Shown one piece after another: positions 14,874 to 21,495 of a DNA stretch of 39,811 nt; position 1 is the stretch's first letter; each line of letters begins with the position of its first letter. This DNA is from a virus. A program made the position numbers and the translations under genes. The notes beneath the pieces are model-generated. The model ran no database searches, had not been told where the DNA came from, and worked only from the letters and a program-made list of their open reading frames with translations. The DNA is taken from positions 1 to 39,811 of IMG/VR virus record IMGVR_UViG_3300006805_000013. One strand, given 5' to 3'.

Positions 14874-15136
14874 ACACTCCCCGTTTCTAATAATCGTATT
14901 ACTTCGCTTTCTATTATTCGCTGACAAAGCACTCGGTGATAGGGTTCTTCTGATTTAACCTGTTCACCTGCAACAACATGGTGAACCATTCGCGGTGTCC
15001 ATATATCTATGACGTGAGTTGCCCCCATAATCCTAACCTGATACTCATTTAACCAATGAGACTCGTATCCCTCTGCAGTAAGAATCTTCAACAGCTCTCT
15101 TTTGTTGTTCTCGTGATATGATGGTCGCCTACTCAC
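14870..15136 (-). CDS. Hypothetical 88-aa protein
   Basis: A basic protein starting MSRRPSYHENNKREL. The middle reads like a small alpha/beta fold (VRIMGATHVIDIWTP), followed by a helical end. It lies 2 nt after the HTH gene stop. Function unknown. Confidence 0.72.
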   Translation of the reverse strand: MSRRPSYHENNKRELLKILTAEGYESHWLNEYQVRIMGATHVIDIWTPRMVHHVVAGEQVKSEEPYHRVLCQRIIESEVIRLLETGSV

Positions 15137-15138
15137 AC

Positions 15139-15345
15139 CTATTTACCTCGCACGATTCTGAAAACTGCCCTTACGTTGATATCGTTTTCTCTTGCTATCA
15201 CTGATGGCGGTTTGCCGTTCTCGTACTGCTTTCTTAAAGCGTCTGCGGTAGCCCACGCGTACTTTAGAGCCTTGCTCCGCTTCATTGCTCCGGCCTTTGA
15301 TGCTATTTCGCTTCTTCGTTCTTTTGATAGATGTTGAAAACCCAC
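15139..15345 (-). CDS. Small helix-turn-helix protein (GTG start)
   Basis: A 68-aa protein starting at GTG 15345 with AGAGGAGG 7 nt upstream. The N-terminal LSKERRSEIASKAGAM resembles a short KGG-like repeat. The C-terminal PPSVIARENDINVRAVFRIV fits a DNA-binding helix-turn-helix. It may be a regulator. A second frame is open over the same bases (ATG 15397 to 15143, 84 codons, very Arg/Lys-rich). I take the HTH frame as real because of its ribosome site and motif. Confidence 0.68.
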   Translation of the reverse strand: MGFQHLSKERRSEIASKAGAMKRSKALKYAWATADALRKQYENGKPPSVIARENDINVRAVFRIVRGK

Positions 15346-15422
15346 GCTTTTGCCTCCTCTCGCTCTCTAGTTTTTCATAATCAAAGTCTATTTCGTCCAT
15401 AAAAGGTGCCCCATACCCTCCT

Positions 15423-15836
15423 CTATAGGTAGTGCCTAGCTCTCTCAATTTCATTTTCAATCTGCCGTAACCACTCTTGGTCAGTTGCCAAAGGTAACTC
15501 GCAACCGGCTTCCTTGGACTTTTCCATGAAGCGGTCAATGGTTTTTGCCATTGCTTCTTTATCCAAGTCTGCTGAACTCCGATAAAATGTACGACCTTTT
15601 TTCTCGTAGGCGTAAATATCACTGTTAATCTCCTTGTAAATCAGTTTTGCCTCACTAACAGTATAGCCAAAATGAACACCGAAATATCCGATAATCAGAT
15701 GCAAGTAACTGTTTTGCTTCAGCGTGCGGTTGGGGTTTATCTTCTTGACCTCAACCAGCGACTTCTTATTAGCTAATCGCATAAAGTAGCTAAACGCTTG
15801 CTTCTTTTCTTCTTTAACAGCGGTGTTGAATTTCAT
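15423..15836 (-). CDS. NinB-like recombination protein (putative)
   Basis: A 137-aa protein with the sequence RTLKQNSYLHLIIGYFG, a pattern I associate with phage NinB/Orf-type recombination mediators and related proteins. SSADLDKEAMAKTIDRF follows, and a helical end. NinB-like proteins load recombination proteins onto single-stranded DNA. The ATG 15836 start overlaps the upstream stop by ATGA. The gene stands two genes downstream of the exonuclease. The family placement is moderate. Confidence 0.68.
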   Translation of the reverse strand: MKFNTAVKEEKKQAFSYFMRLANKKSLVEVKKINPNRTLKQNSYLHLIIGYFGVHFGYTVSEAKLIYKEINSDIYAYEKKGRTFYRSSADLDKEAMAKTIDRFMEKSKEAGCELPLATDQEWLRQIENEIERARHYL

Positions 15837-16153
15837 TTGCCACACCTACTAGTATCTTGTGGTGCACTAGTAACTGGCGTTTCTGGTATAGTCGGTTGCT
15901 CTAGTACTACTTCGCTCTCCGGTTCCTTAAATTTATCGCACTCGTCCATAGGGATAGAGTCACCGTAGGGGCACCCTGTTGGTTCTAGCTTACAGATAGG
16001 TACGCCTTCTTCGATTTGACCCACTTCAAAACTCCCGGGTGGGCATGTTGCTGGTACTTCTTCGACTAACGCGTTTACCTTGCAAAATATGACTAGCGTA
16101 AACAGTATCAGGTAATAGACTGCTGTTAGTATTAAGAACTTCTTGTTGCTCAT
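15833..16153 (-). CDS. Exported or membrane-anchored Cys-rich protein
   Basis: A 106-aa protein with an N-terminal hydrophobic segment (about 6-24, FLILTAVYYLILFTLVIFC) after basic residues, so it is probably exported or anchored. Outside the membrane there are five cysteines and a Pro/Glu/Thr-rich tail ending SRCGK. Function unknown. GGAGT precedes the ATG. Confidence 0.75.
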   Translation of the reverse strand: MSNKKFLILTAVYYLILFTLVIFCKVNALVEEVPATCPPGSFEVGQIEEGVPICKLEPTGCPYGDSIPMDECDKFKEPESEVVLEQPTIPETPVTSAPQDTSRCGK

Positions 16154-16154
16154 G

Positions 16155-16712
16155 TTACTCCATTCCTAGCTTAATTCTAAATCGCTTGAACAGTATATGG
16201 TCTGGTAGCAGTCGGTGAACCTTGAAACACAAACTAGAATCTTCGATGTCGGGGTTGTAGAAAATCAGATCAAGGTCATCAAGCTCGCCTATCATTTCAC
16301 CGAACTCACACTGTGCGTACACTTCTGTAGGTATCTCATCTATACAGGCCAAGTGTTTTTCTTCTTTGAAGCACTTAACTTCAATGCCACGCCTATGACC
16401 ATCAACGCTTACTATGAGTAGGCCTATGCCACCGTCAGGACTCCAACCGCATTTTGGATACTCCGTGTTCGTGACAAAACCAATACGTTCTACCTTAACG
16501 CCATATACTGACTCGTAGATGTCGATAGCTTCATCTTCGAGTATATGACCACGTTCTGCCCAAAAACCAGTCCCACGTACTCCAAACTTGTTTGAAGCGG
16601 CATGTTTGCCCTTAGTCAATAAGACGTAGGCTAGACTAGCCGTGTGTGGATACTGGACACGTAAACCGTGCCACTCATCCGTTCCTTGCTTAACTGTGTG
16701 GGTTATCACCAT
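16155..16712 (-). CDS. YqaJ/lambda-type exonuclease
   Basis: A 185-aa nuclease of the PD-(D/E)XK fold. Visible motifs are QGTDEWHGLR (9-18), RGHILEDEA (54-62), the catalytic SPDG (Asp93) followed by EVK (Glu111, Lys113), and YAQ (Gln134). It would degrade one strand of duplex ends and hand single-stranded DNA to the RecT annealase, encoded directly upstream with a 23-nt overlap. The pair forms a two-component recombinase acting in recombination-dependent replication or repair. Confidence 0.92.
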   Translation of the reverse strand: MVITHTVKQGTDEWHGLRVQYPHTASLAYVLLTKGKHAASNKFGVRGTGFWAERGHILEDEAIDIYESVYGVKVERIGFVTNTEYPKCGWSPDGGIGLLIVSVDGHRRGIEVKCFKEEKHLACIDEIPTEVYAQCEFGEMIGELDDLDLIFYNPDIEDSSLCFKVHRLLPDHILFKRFRIKLGME

Positions 16713-17445
16713 TTGTTTGAGCCTTTGCTATGATATCTGCACGCTTATTATCTGAGGCTTTTACTCTATCTGCAAGCCCAAACATTTCATTGTCGACCTT
16801 ATCCAGTTCAACCGTGATGTCGTTAAAGTGTCGCTTACATGCACGCTTGATAACTGACTTCAGCCAAAACTCTGATTCCCATTTATCCCACGTACTCTGA
16901 TTCTTACTGGCACCACGCATTTCAGTGTAGTCACGCTTGTTCAAAGTTTCAAGATACTCGTTGCCACCAAACTTAATGACACAATATGCACCTTTAATCT
17001 TAGGTGTTTCGTCCGCAAATGGGTCACTAATATCGTGGCTGTAGACTACCGAACCGGACTCTTTAGCCACACTGAACTTATCGCCCTCACGAACTAATTG
17101 CACGTCAAATGTAGCATCAGGGTAAATCTGCTTCACCTTGTTCTTGTAGCCGTGAAATGTAGGCAGTGCCATGCCCCTACCCGTAATGACCACGTTAATA
17201 CTGTCAATGGTTAAGCCTAAGCCCCAAAATTTGAAGAACATGGTGTATAGCTGAATGTCAGTGTTATTGAGCACTGGCGTATACGCATCTGACTTCTTAG
17301 CTTTGGCCGCTCGCTCTTTGGTCTGTTCGCCTTGGATGTAGGCCATGAACTTATTTATCTCAGAAACAGGTACTTTGAGTTTCTTCAGCCGTTCACGCAA
17401 TGGTGTTTTTTCGGTGATGTCAGCACCTTCATCTATATCGGCCAT
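16690..17445 (-). CDS. recT: RecT-family single-strand annealing protein
   Basis: A 251-aa protein with the RecT core. The stretch GAYCVIKFGG (152-161), followed by YLETLNKRDYTEMRGAS (164-180) and WDKWESEFWLKSVIKRACKR (186-205), is characteristic. It anneals complementary single strands made by the partner exonuclease, whose start lies inside its 3' end. With no recognisable phage polymerase or helicase, this pair is the main sign of phage DNA metabolism. Confidence 0.93.
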   Translation of the reverse strand: MADIDEGADITEKTPLRERLKKLKVPVSEINKFMAYIQGEQTKERAAKAKKSDAYTPVLNNTDIQLYTMFFKFWGLGLTIDSINVVITGRGMALPTFHGYKNKVKQIYPDATFDVQLVREGDKFSVAKESGSVVYSHDISDPFADETPKIKGAYCVIKFGGNEYLETLNKRDYTEMRGASKNQSTWDKWESEFWLKSVIKRACKRHFNDITVELDKVDNEMFGLADRVKASDNKRADIIAKAQTNGDNPHS

Positions 17446-17906
17446 TACAATCCAGCCTCTAACTTCTTCGCGTTATACTCTGCCTGAGTGAGTTCTTTGT
17501 ATGACATCGCCTTCAAATTCTTCATCTTTTCGCCGGATAGTATGCTTTCAACCTCAGCTATTTCCTTCTTGGCCTTCTCAATATCTTCCTGAGCCTTCTG
17601 AATCTCTTTCTCTTTTTTCTTCTTAACGTCGCCTAGCTCTAGGTTCAAGTCTGCTGGTGTCGCTGGAAACAGTTTATAGTCTCTGTCCCCTCGAAGTACC
17701 TTTAGTTCAATCTTGAGGTCTGACCATCGATAGCAATACTCTACTGCTTCAATAATAGCTGTCTCGCCATCGTTGTGTACCGAGTTGACTATCCCATAAT
17801 AAACAACATCGTCTGAATCGCCATATCGTTTGTATACGTCCCCGGCTGAAATACTAGTAACTCTAACTACATTTGCACTTGATTGAATCGCCTGTTGTAC
17901 TTGCAT
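17445..17906 (-). CDS. Hypothetical 153-aa protein with coiled coil
   Basis: An N-terminal beta part (about 12-85, with DVYKRYGDSDDVVYYGIVN) is followed by a highly charged coiled coil (about 92-125, Lys/Glu-rich) and a helical end. It directly precedes recT with a one-base overlap, so it could assist recombination, but no family is recognised. Confidence 0.78.
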   Translation of the reverse strand: MQVQQAIQSSANVVRVTSISAGDVYKRYGDSDDVVYYGIVNSVHNDGETAIIEAVEYCYRWSDLKIELKVLRGDRDYKLFPATPADLNLELGDVKKKKEKEIQKAQEDIEKAKKEIAEVESILSGEKMKNLKAMSYKELTQAEYNAKKLEAGL

Positions 17907-18034
17907 TATTTTTTCACCTTTGCTGGTTCATTAAATTGCTTGTGACTCTTGTGCTTACAGTTTTCGTTGCCACACCAACCTGAACCAGCCGGTCTTGGTC
18001 GGTCTACTAAAATACCTTTTACTGCATCTGTCAT
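17906..18034 (-). CDS. 42-aa Cys/His microprotein
   Basis: The product begins MTDAVKGILVDRPR and contains W-CGNENCKHKSHKQF, a compact possible zinc site (two Cys and two His within ten residues). GAAGGTG lies before ATG, and the stop overlaps the next start as TAATG. It resembles the 35-aa Cys/His gene 430 nt upstream in style, not in sequence. Probably a small zinc-binding regulator. Confidence 0.72.
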   Translation of the reverse strand: MTDAVKGILVDRPRPAGSGWCGNENCKHKSHKQFNEPAKVKK

Positions 18035-18036
18035 AG

Positions 18037-18444
18037 TTATTTCACCTTCTTGTTTAGTCGGTAATAACTTCCATCTGCTGTTCCTGCTGGTAGTTCGTTG
18101 TAAAGTTCAAAGTGCTTTTTGATTTTGTCAGTCTCAGGTACTTCAACCATCTTCTTGAACTCTTTAGGTAGTTCATTTACATCGACAACCTTAATGCCAA
18201 AGACTCGGCTGACAGATACGCGGAAATTCTCATTTTCAATAACGTCAAAATATCCAGCATCAATAAGAGTCTGCTTTACACCGTCCCACATTTTAGCGAC
18301 TTCACGGTTACGCTCATCTTGTTGTTTCAAGAACTTAGCGAACTCTGCATTTTTTAGTGCAAATTTCTGTTCAATAGCTAAAACTTCAGCTTCTTTTTTG
18401 GCCGCCTTCTTTGCTAGTTTTTCGGCTTGCTTTACTGCATCCAT
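18037..18444 (-). CDS. Hypothetical 135-aa early protein with coiled coil
   Basis: The start is taken at ATG 18444 (MDAVKQAEKL), with AACGGAAGG upstream. An upstream in-frame start would overlap the 35-aa gene. Residues 5-60 form a Lys/Ala/Glu-rich helix, probably coiled coil. The rest is alpha/beta (FRVSVSRVFGIKVVDVNELP). It is the second gene of the early operon. Function unknown. Confidence 0.75.
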   Translation of the reverse strand: MDAVKQAEKLAKKAAKKEAEVLAIEQKFALKNAEFAKFLKQQDERNREVAKMWDGVKQTLIDAGYFDVIENENFRVSVSRVFGIKVVDVNELPKEFKKMVEVPETDKIKKHFELYNELPAGTADGSYYRLNKKVK

Positions 18445-18466
18445 ATTTTTGTGCCTTCCGTTTAAT

Positions 18467-18574
18467 TTATTCTTGGTGGGTGCATGAACCATCTGAACAA
18501 TCGTGATGCAACCAACAGGTTGTTCCACCATCATCCTGACCTCGAGTGCTACACCGACACTCATCTGTTGCCAT
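18467..18574 (-). CDS. 35-aa Cys/His-rich microprotein, first gene of the early operon
   Basis: The product begins MATDECRCSTRGQ and carries five Cys and three His in 35 residues (CxC, then CWLHHDC and CTHQE), a likely zinc-binding knuckle. The ribosome site AACGGAAGG is well placed, and the strongest promoter of the genome (TTGACA-18-TATAAT with TGn) is 31 nt upstream of ATG. First position behind that promoter suggests very early expression, perhaps as a host-directed regulator. No homologue is known to me. Confidence 0.7.
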   Translation of the reverse strand: MATDECRCSTRGQDDGGTTCWLHHDCSDGSCTHQE

Positions 18575-18604
18575 AAGAGTTCCTTCCGTTATTTATGTCC
18601 CTTA

Positions 18605-18634
18605 ATTATATCACAGCTTGTCATGCTATGTCAA
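18605..18634 (-). promoter_or_regulatory. Strong consensus promoter of the leftward early operon
   Basis: TTGACA, an 18-bp spacer and TATAAT with TGA extended -10 read on the minus strand. This is the closest match to a sigma70/sigmaA consensus that I see in the window. The -35 region shares the 13-mer ATTGACATAGCAT with the promoter at 6955-6983. Confidence 0.88.
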
Positions 18635-18687
18635 TGAGATTTTTTGACGAAGTAGTTGTGAGTGGTGTATGATTCAATTCTATTTTA

Positions 18688-18749
18688 CTATTCAATGTAG
18701 ACAAAATAGAGAACCGCCCTAAAAAGGACGGTCTGCTATTCAATGTAGA
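18688..18749. repeat. 14-bp direct repeats flanking a hairpin in the control region
   Basis: CTATTCAATGTAGA occurs at 18688-18701 and 18736-18749. Between them lies a hairpin, ACCGTCCT/AGGGCGGT on the minus strand (8 pairs with one G-U, TTTT loop, plus 18713-18732). The second repeat starts right at the presumed start site of the upstream promoter. The arrangement looks like paired operator sites or a short attenuated leader. It does not code. Confidence 0.7.
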
Positions 18750-18754
18750 TTTAC

Positions 18755-18782
18755 ATTATAGCACACTTCTCTGTTAGTCAAC
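18755..18782 (-). promoter_or_regulatory. Second leftward promoter in the control region
   Basis: GTTGAC, a 16-bp spacer and TATAAT with TGC extended -10 read on the minus strand, 150 bp upstream of the main early promoter. Its transcript would cross both 14-bp repeats and the hairpin between them. Confidence 0.72.
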
Positions 18783-18925
18783 AAGTAAAATGGGGTTGGG
18801 GCAGGGTTTTGTACTACCCACTAGGCAACCTAAACATGTACCTAGCACAACCCTGAGCAATCAGGCCACAAGTACAGACTTCCGCTAGTCGTATGGCGGT
18901 GTGATACGACCCACAGACTGTATGG
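18783..18925. other. Non-coding region with several inverted repeats
   Basis: This stretch has no credible gene. It holds a nested fold AGGGTT (18803-18808)/AACCCT (18849-18854) enclosing CTAGG (18821-18825)/CCTAG (18841-18845), and a 7-bp stem GTCGTAT (18888-18894)/ATACGAC (18904-18910) flanked by two ACAGACT copies (18874-18880 and 18913-18919). It is the only large intergenic region and lies between divergent transcripts. It could be a replication origin, a regulator-binding region or a small structured RNA; the sequence alone does not decide. Confidence 0.5.
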
Positions 18926-18956
18926 TTACAGTGCTCCTTAAAAAAATTGTTATACT
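18925..18956 (+). promoter_or_regulatory. Plus-strand extended -10 promoter, leaderless start
   Basis: TGTTATACT (18948-18956) is a TGn extended -10. A weak -35 candidate GTTACA/TTACAG lies at 18925-18931 with a long spacer. The ATG at 18963 follows after 6 nt, so transcription should begin at the start codon and no ribosome site is present. Confidence 0.65.
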
Positions 18957-18962
18957 AGACTT

Positions 18963-19172
18963 ATGAAAAAGGGTTGGTTCAATAGGATACACTTAACTTT
19001 TGTAGAAGTTATCCCTTTGAACGACACCCGTGAGCACTTACTCGGAGATGAATGTTGGTGTGGTCCAAGACTGGAAAAAGTACCTTATGGTAGGCCAGAC
19101 TTAATGATCGTTCATCATTCAAACGACAAACGTGAACTTATAGAAAAAGGGATAGTAGTAACTTCAAGCTAA
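18963..19172 (+). CDS. Only plus-strand gene: small Cys-containing conserved-type phage protein
   Basis: A 69-aa protein containing VIPLNDTREHLLGDECWCGP (about 19-38). The ND-x-x-EH-x(5)-CWCxP pattern is one I recognise from many small actinophage-type proteins of unknown role, so this is a real gene. It is the only gene facing right and is probably read from a leaderless mRNA. Divergence from the early operon suggests a regulatory or very early role. A 7-bp hairpin follows the stop (19173-19191), but it has no T-tract. Confidence 0.8.
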   Translation: MKKGWFNRIHLTFVEVIPLNDTREHLLGDECWCGPRLEKVPYGRPDLMIVHHSNDKRELIEKGIVVTSS

Positions 19173-19270
19173 CACTTCTCATACAGGAGTGGTGCAAAAA
19201 GAAGGGTTGCCTGTACCGGAGGGGTAGAAAAAAGCAGGTTTATTTGTCGTGGTTTTAAATAGTTACTAAT

Positions 19271-19450
19271 TTATACGTAGTCACCATTGATATTAAAACC
19301 GTGCTGTTGTGCTACTTCTGGTGGTGTTACAGGCTGTGCTTCAACTATACCGCTTACAACTGCTTTTACTGCTAGTATTCTCATTCTCTCTCGTCTTGAG
19401 AAGTTCTCCAAGTGCGTGTTCGGTGATTCAAATTCTGGTGTGTAGCTCAT
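19271..19450 (-). CDS. Hypothetical 59-aa protein at the end of the lysis module
   Basis: The product begins MSYTPEFESPNTHLENF and has a hydrophobic middle helix (ILAVKAVVSGIVEA), then a Pro/Gln-rich end. It starts 2 nt after the stop of the holin-like gene, without a strong ribosome site, so coupling is likely. It may be an accessory lysis protein from position only. Confidence 0.6.
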   Translation of the reverse strand: MSYTPEFESPNTHLENFSRRERMRILAVKAVVSGIVEAQPVTPPEVAQQHGFNINGDYV

Positions 19451-19452
19451 GG

Positions 19453-19665
19453 CTAATAGTTCTTCACATCCTTGCGGAATAGGTTAATTATAAAACTAAT
19501 GACACCGGCACCAGTAACTATGATTGGTACAAAAGCAGGGTAGTACTGAGTGACAATTTCCATAACTTCAGGTACAGCGACTAAGGCAACTAGGAAACTT
19601 CCTAGAGTCTGTAGTGCTGTTATAATTGCACGCCACGTTGCTGAGTCTAATCTTGGTAATCGCAT
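19453..19665 (-). CDS. Holin-like membrane protein
   Basis: A 70-aa protein with two predicted membrane segments (about 13-32 and 45-62), short polar ends and a basic C-terminus (NLFRKDVKNY). The size, topology and position just after the endolysin gene match small holins, which open the membrane for the endolysin. AGGAG precedes ATG. Confidence 0.75.
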   Translation of the reverse strand: MRLPRLDSATWRAIITALQTLGSFLVALVAVPEVMEIVTQYYPAFVPIIVTGAGVISFIINLFRKDVKNY

Positions 19666-19674
19666 ATTTTTCTC

Positions 19675-19743
19675 CTATGCTGGTTTAATTCTATTGTTAT
19701 TATTAAAAAATTCTAAAAAAGTTTGATACATTCTTGTAATCAT
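19675..19743 (-). CDS. Possible 22-aa microprotein between endolysin and holin
   Basis: The product begins MITRMYQTFLEFF and is Asn-rich at its end. GAGGTAGGT from the endolysin 3' end immediately precedes the ATG. It could be translated, but there is no other support, and the AT-rich bases may simply be a spacer. Confidence 0.3.
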   Translation of the reverse strand: MITRMYQTFLEFFNNNNRIKPA

Positions 19744-19745
19744 AC

Positions 19746-20318
19746 CTACCTCACCCTGAACTTCTGGCCTACGTAAATAAGGTTGACGTTGGCAACGCTA
19801 GGGTTCAGCTCCTTGAAACGGTCCAAGCTAATGCCATAAAGCCGACAAATTGCATTTACTGTATCGCCACTCTTAACCGTGTAGTACACGGGCTGAACTG
19901 TTGGTTTTGCTCGCAACAAACCAACAACTCTCCAGCGTGGGACATAACGCAATCTGATGGCATCGCCACCGACACCTGAACCGTGACCGGTCGCACCATT
20001 CTGCTCTAAAATCTGGACGCTAAGCAAGTTCATGTTTCCAGTAGCAATTCCGATATGTCCGTAAGGGTTGCCGTTGATACCTTTGAGTACTACAATGTCA
20101 CCTCGCTGAACATTTGAACCGCTGATTTTATCGTACTTGCTGGATACAACGTGGTGAGTTTTGTACCAGTAGTCAACTGCATTGCCGTATGCCCCGTTCG
20201 GGATACCCTGAGTCTCAAGCATATACTGCTTGACTAAATCAGCACACTGGTAGCCATAGAGCTTATCAATGTCTACTCGACCACCTAACCATTTGTTTTG
20301 GAACTGTTGATAATCCAT
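19746..20318 (-). CDS. Endolysin: CHAP amidase/peptidase with LysM
   Basis: A 190-aa cell-wall hydrolase. The CHAP domain (about 1-135) has YGYQCADL with catalytic Cys25, YGHIGIA with His88 and an EQN at 105-107. A LysM cell-wall-binding domain (about 145-189) starts YTVKSGDTVNAIC and ends YVGQKFRV. There is no signal peptide, so it should need a holin. CHAP-LysM architecture fits a host with an exposed peptidoglycan wall. AAAGGAG precedes ATG. Confidence 0.94.
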   Translation of the reverse strand: MDYQQFQNKWLGGRVDIDKLYGYQCADLVKQYMLETQGIPNGAYGNAVDYWYKTHHVVSSKYDKISGSNVQRGDIVVLKGINGNPYGHIGIATGNMNLLSVQILEQNGATGHGSGVGGDAIRLRYVPRWRVVGLLRAKPTVQPVYYTVKSGDTVNAICRLYGISLDRFKELNPSVANVNLIYVGQKFRVR

Positions 20319-20329
20319 CCTCGACTCCT

Positions 20330-20641
20330 TTACGCTATTACTACTTTTTGCATAAACTGAAAAATTTTTTCGTTTATCTCAGATTGTTTAGCCATGTGAA
20401 CTTTTATCTCATCCAGAGGGATGTTCTGAAGTACATCAATCTGTCCCTGCATTTTTGAGATAGCCCTTACATTTACTTCGTGCTTGTCCTGCCACTGCTT
20501 GTTATCATTTTTCAGCTCGGTGTTCTGCTCTTTCAAAAGTTGGTTTGTCTCTTTTAGTATCTTGAACCACCCAAAAGCAAAAACACCTACCCCAATGAAA
20601 ACAACAAGGCCTACGGCTTCCGTTAATTGCACGAAGTCCAT
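20330..20641 (-). CDS. Membrane-anchored coiled-coil protein of the lysis module
   Basis: A 103-aa protein with one N-terminal membrane segment (about 9-28, AVGLVVFIGVGVFAFGW) and a long coiled coil (about 30-75). This form is common for phage holin accessory or type III-like holin proteins next to endolysin genes. Exact role unknown. Confidence 0.7.
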   Translation of the reverse strand: MDFVQLTEAVGLVVFIGVGVFAFGWFKILKETNQLLKEQNTELKNDNKQWQDKHEVNVRAISKMQGQIDVLQNIPLDEIKVHMAKQSEINEKIFQFMQKVVIA

Positions 20642-21105
20642 TATGCCGCCACCACACTTCCGTTAGATGAATATGGTCGCCACATACAATAGTACTCAAG
20701 TGCTCCGGCCGTTATGTCTGCTGTACCTATAGTCTCTATGATATCTTGACCGGCGGCAATAATAATCCCACTCGAGAAGTCAATCGCCTCAAGTGTTGCC
20801 GGGGTTCCATCTACATAGCTTTCGCCAGCATCAAGAGTTGTTGCGTCAGCTATCTGTGCAAGGATGCCAGCCGTATTTCCGGCAATTCCTACTTCAAGCG
20901 TACCAGCTCCAACAAGGTCTACACTGCACGCACCAAATACTCGTACTGCCACAACACCAGTTACGGTAAATAAAGTAGTTGCACCTTGAGCACCTAGCCC
21001 ACTAGTACCAGTATAGGTACGGCTTTTTACAGCTTTAAAAGGCAAGCCTCCCGGAACAACACCATAGCTTGCATCACGATCGAGGTTCTGCTCGTACTTG
21101 CTCAT
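20641..21105 (-). CDS. Putative virion protein, beta-rich
   Basis: A 154-aa protein, Gly/Ala/Thr/Val-rich with regular strands (TTLFTVTGVVAVRVFGA, TLEVGIAG, GIIIAAGQDI). The composition is typical for beta-sandwich virion proteins such as fibre or decoration proteins. It is coupled by ATGA to a 23-aa ORF upstream and shares one base with the membrane coiled-coil gene. No named family. Confidence 0.72.
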   Translation of the reverse strand: MSKYEQNLDRDASYGVVPGGLPFKAVKSRTYTGTSGLGAQGATTLFTVTGVVAVRVFGACSVDLVGAGTLEVGIAGNTAGILAQIADATTLDAGESYVDGTPATLEAIDFSSGIIIAAGQDIIETIGTADITAGALEYYCMWRPYSSNGSVVAA

Positions 21106-21173
21106 GACTTCTTGCCCATTTTCTTGGCAAGTGCTTTTTTCATGACTGCCATTTTATATGCAAAACTAGACAT
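21102..21173 (-). CDS. 23-aa highly basic microprotein
   Basis: The product begins MSSFAYKMAVMKKALAKKMG, with nearly one third of residues Lys. It starts one base after the upstream stop (TAATATG) and ends by an ATGA overlap with the next gene, which is the usual coupling here. It might bind DNA or act on membranes. No function can be assigned. Confidence 0.5.
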   Translation of the reverse strand: MSSFAYKMAVMKKALAKKMGKKS

Positions 21174-21174
21174 A

Positions 21175-21477
21175 TTAAACCGCCTTTGCTTCGTTTATCT
21201 CAAACGTAGCGTAAATCTCTTTATTCTCTCCGGGTTCACTGAACTCGTACTCATCACCCTGTCGCATACTCTTTTGCTTTACAGTCAGAATAATCTTGTA
21301 CTCACCGCCAACTTTCCAGTTCTTGATATCTGGCAAGTTATCTGTGCTTAGTCTCAAAGTCGGCTTCATTTCCGGCATAGGCTTTTCAGCAATCTCTACT
21401 TTGTTAATCACCTTGACAGGAGTTGCCTTGCCTTTTAGTGCCTTACTGAGTACTGCTTTCTTCTTCTCGTATAACAT
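21175..21477 (-). CDS. Small beta-barrel-type protein of the virion region
   Basis: A 100-aa protein. The C-terminal 65 residues contain RLSTDNLPDIKNWKVGGEY (about 42-60) and alternating strands, resembling small phage proteins sometimes annotated as capsid staple or unknown. The N-terminus is Lys-rich. It has its own promoter and TAGCTCA leader hairpin (21496-21548) and an AGGAG site, so it heads a transcript. Confidence 0.65.
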   Translation of the reverse strand: MLYEKKKAVLSKALKGKATPVKVINKVEIAEKPMPEMKPTLRLSTDNLPDIKNWKVGGEYKIILTVKQKSMRQGDEYEFSEPGENKEIYATFEINEAKAV

Positions 21478-21495
21478 GGTTTTACTCCTATAAAT

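Noticed and set aside
15330-15400. Programmed frameshift joining the short ATG 15397 frame to the HTH protein
   Set aside because: There is no slippery heptamer, and a strong ribosome site in front of GTG 15345 explains the HTH start.
15143-15622. Long 159-codon minus frame across the NinB-like and HTH genes
   Set aside because: Its first half is the shadow of the NinB-like gene in another frame; only the last 84 codons could be a separate ORF, kept as a finding.
18783-18925. tRNA gene in the structured intergenic region
   Set aside because: I could not fit an acceptor stem, anticodon loop and T-loop together; only separate hairpins are present.
19173-19191. Terminator after the plus-strand gene
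   Set aside because: A 7-bp hairpin exists but no T-tract follows on either strand, so it is noted only in the gene entry.
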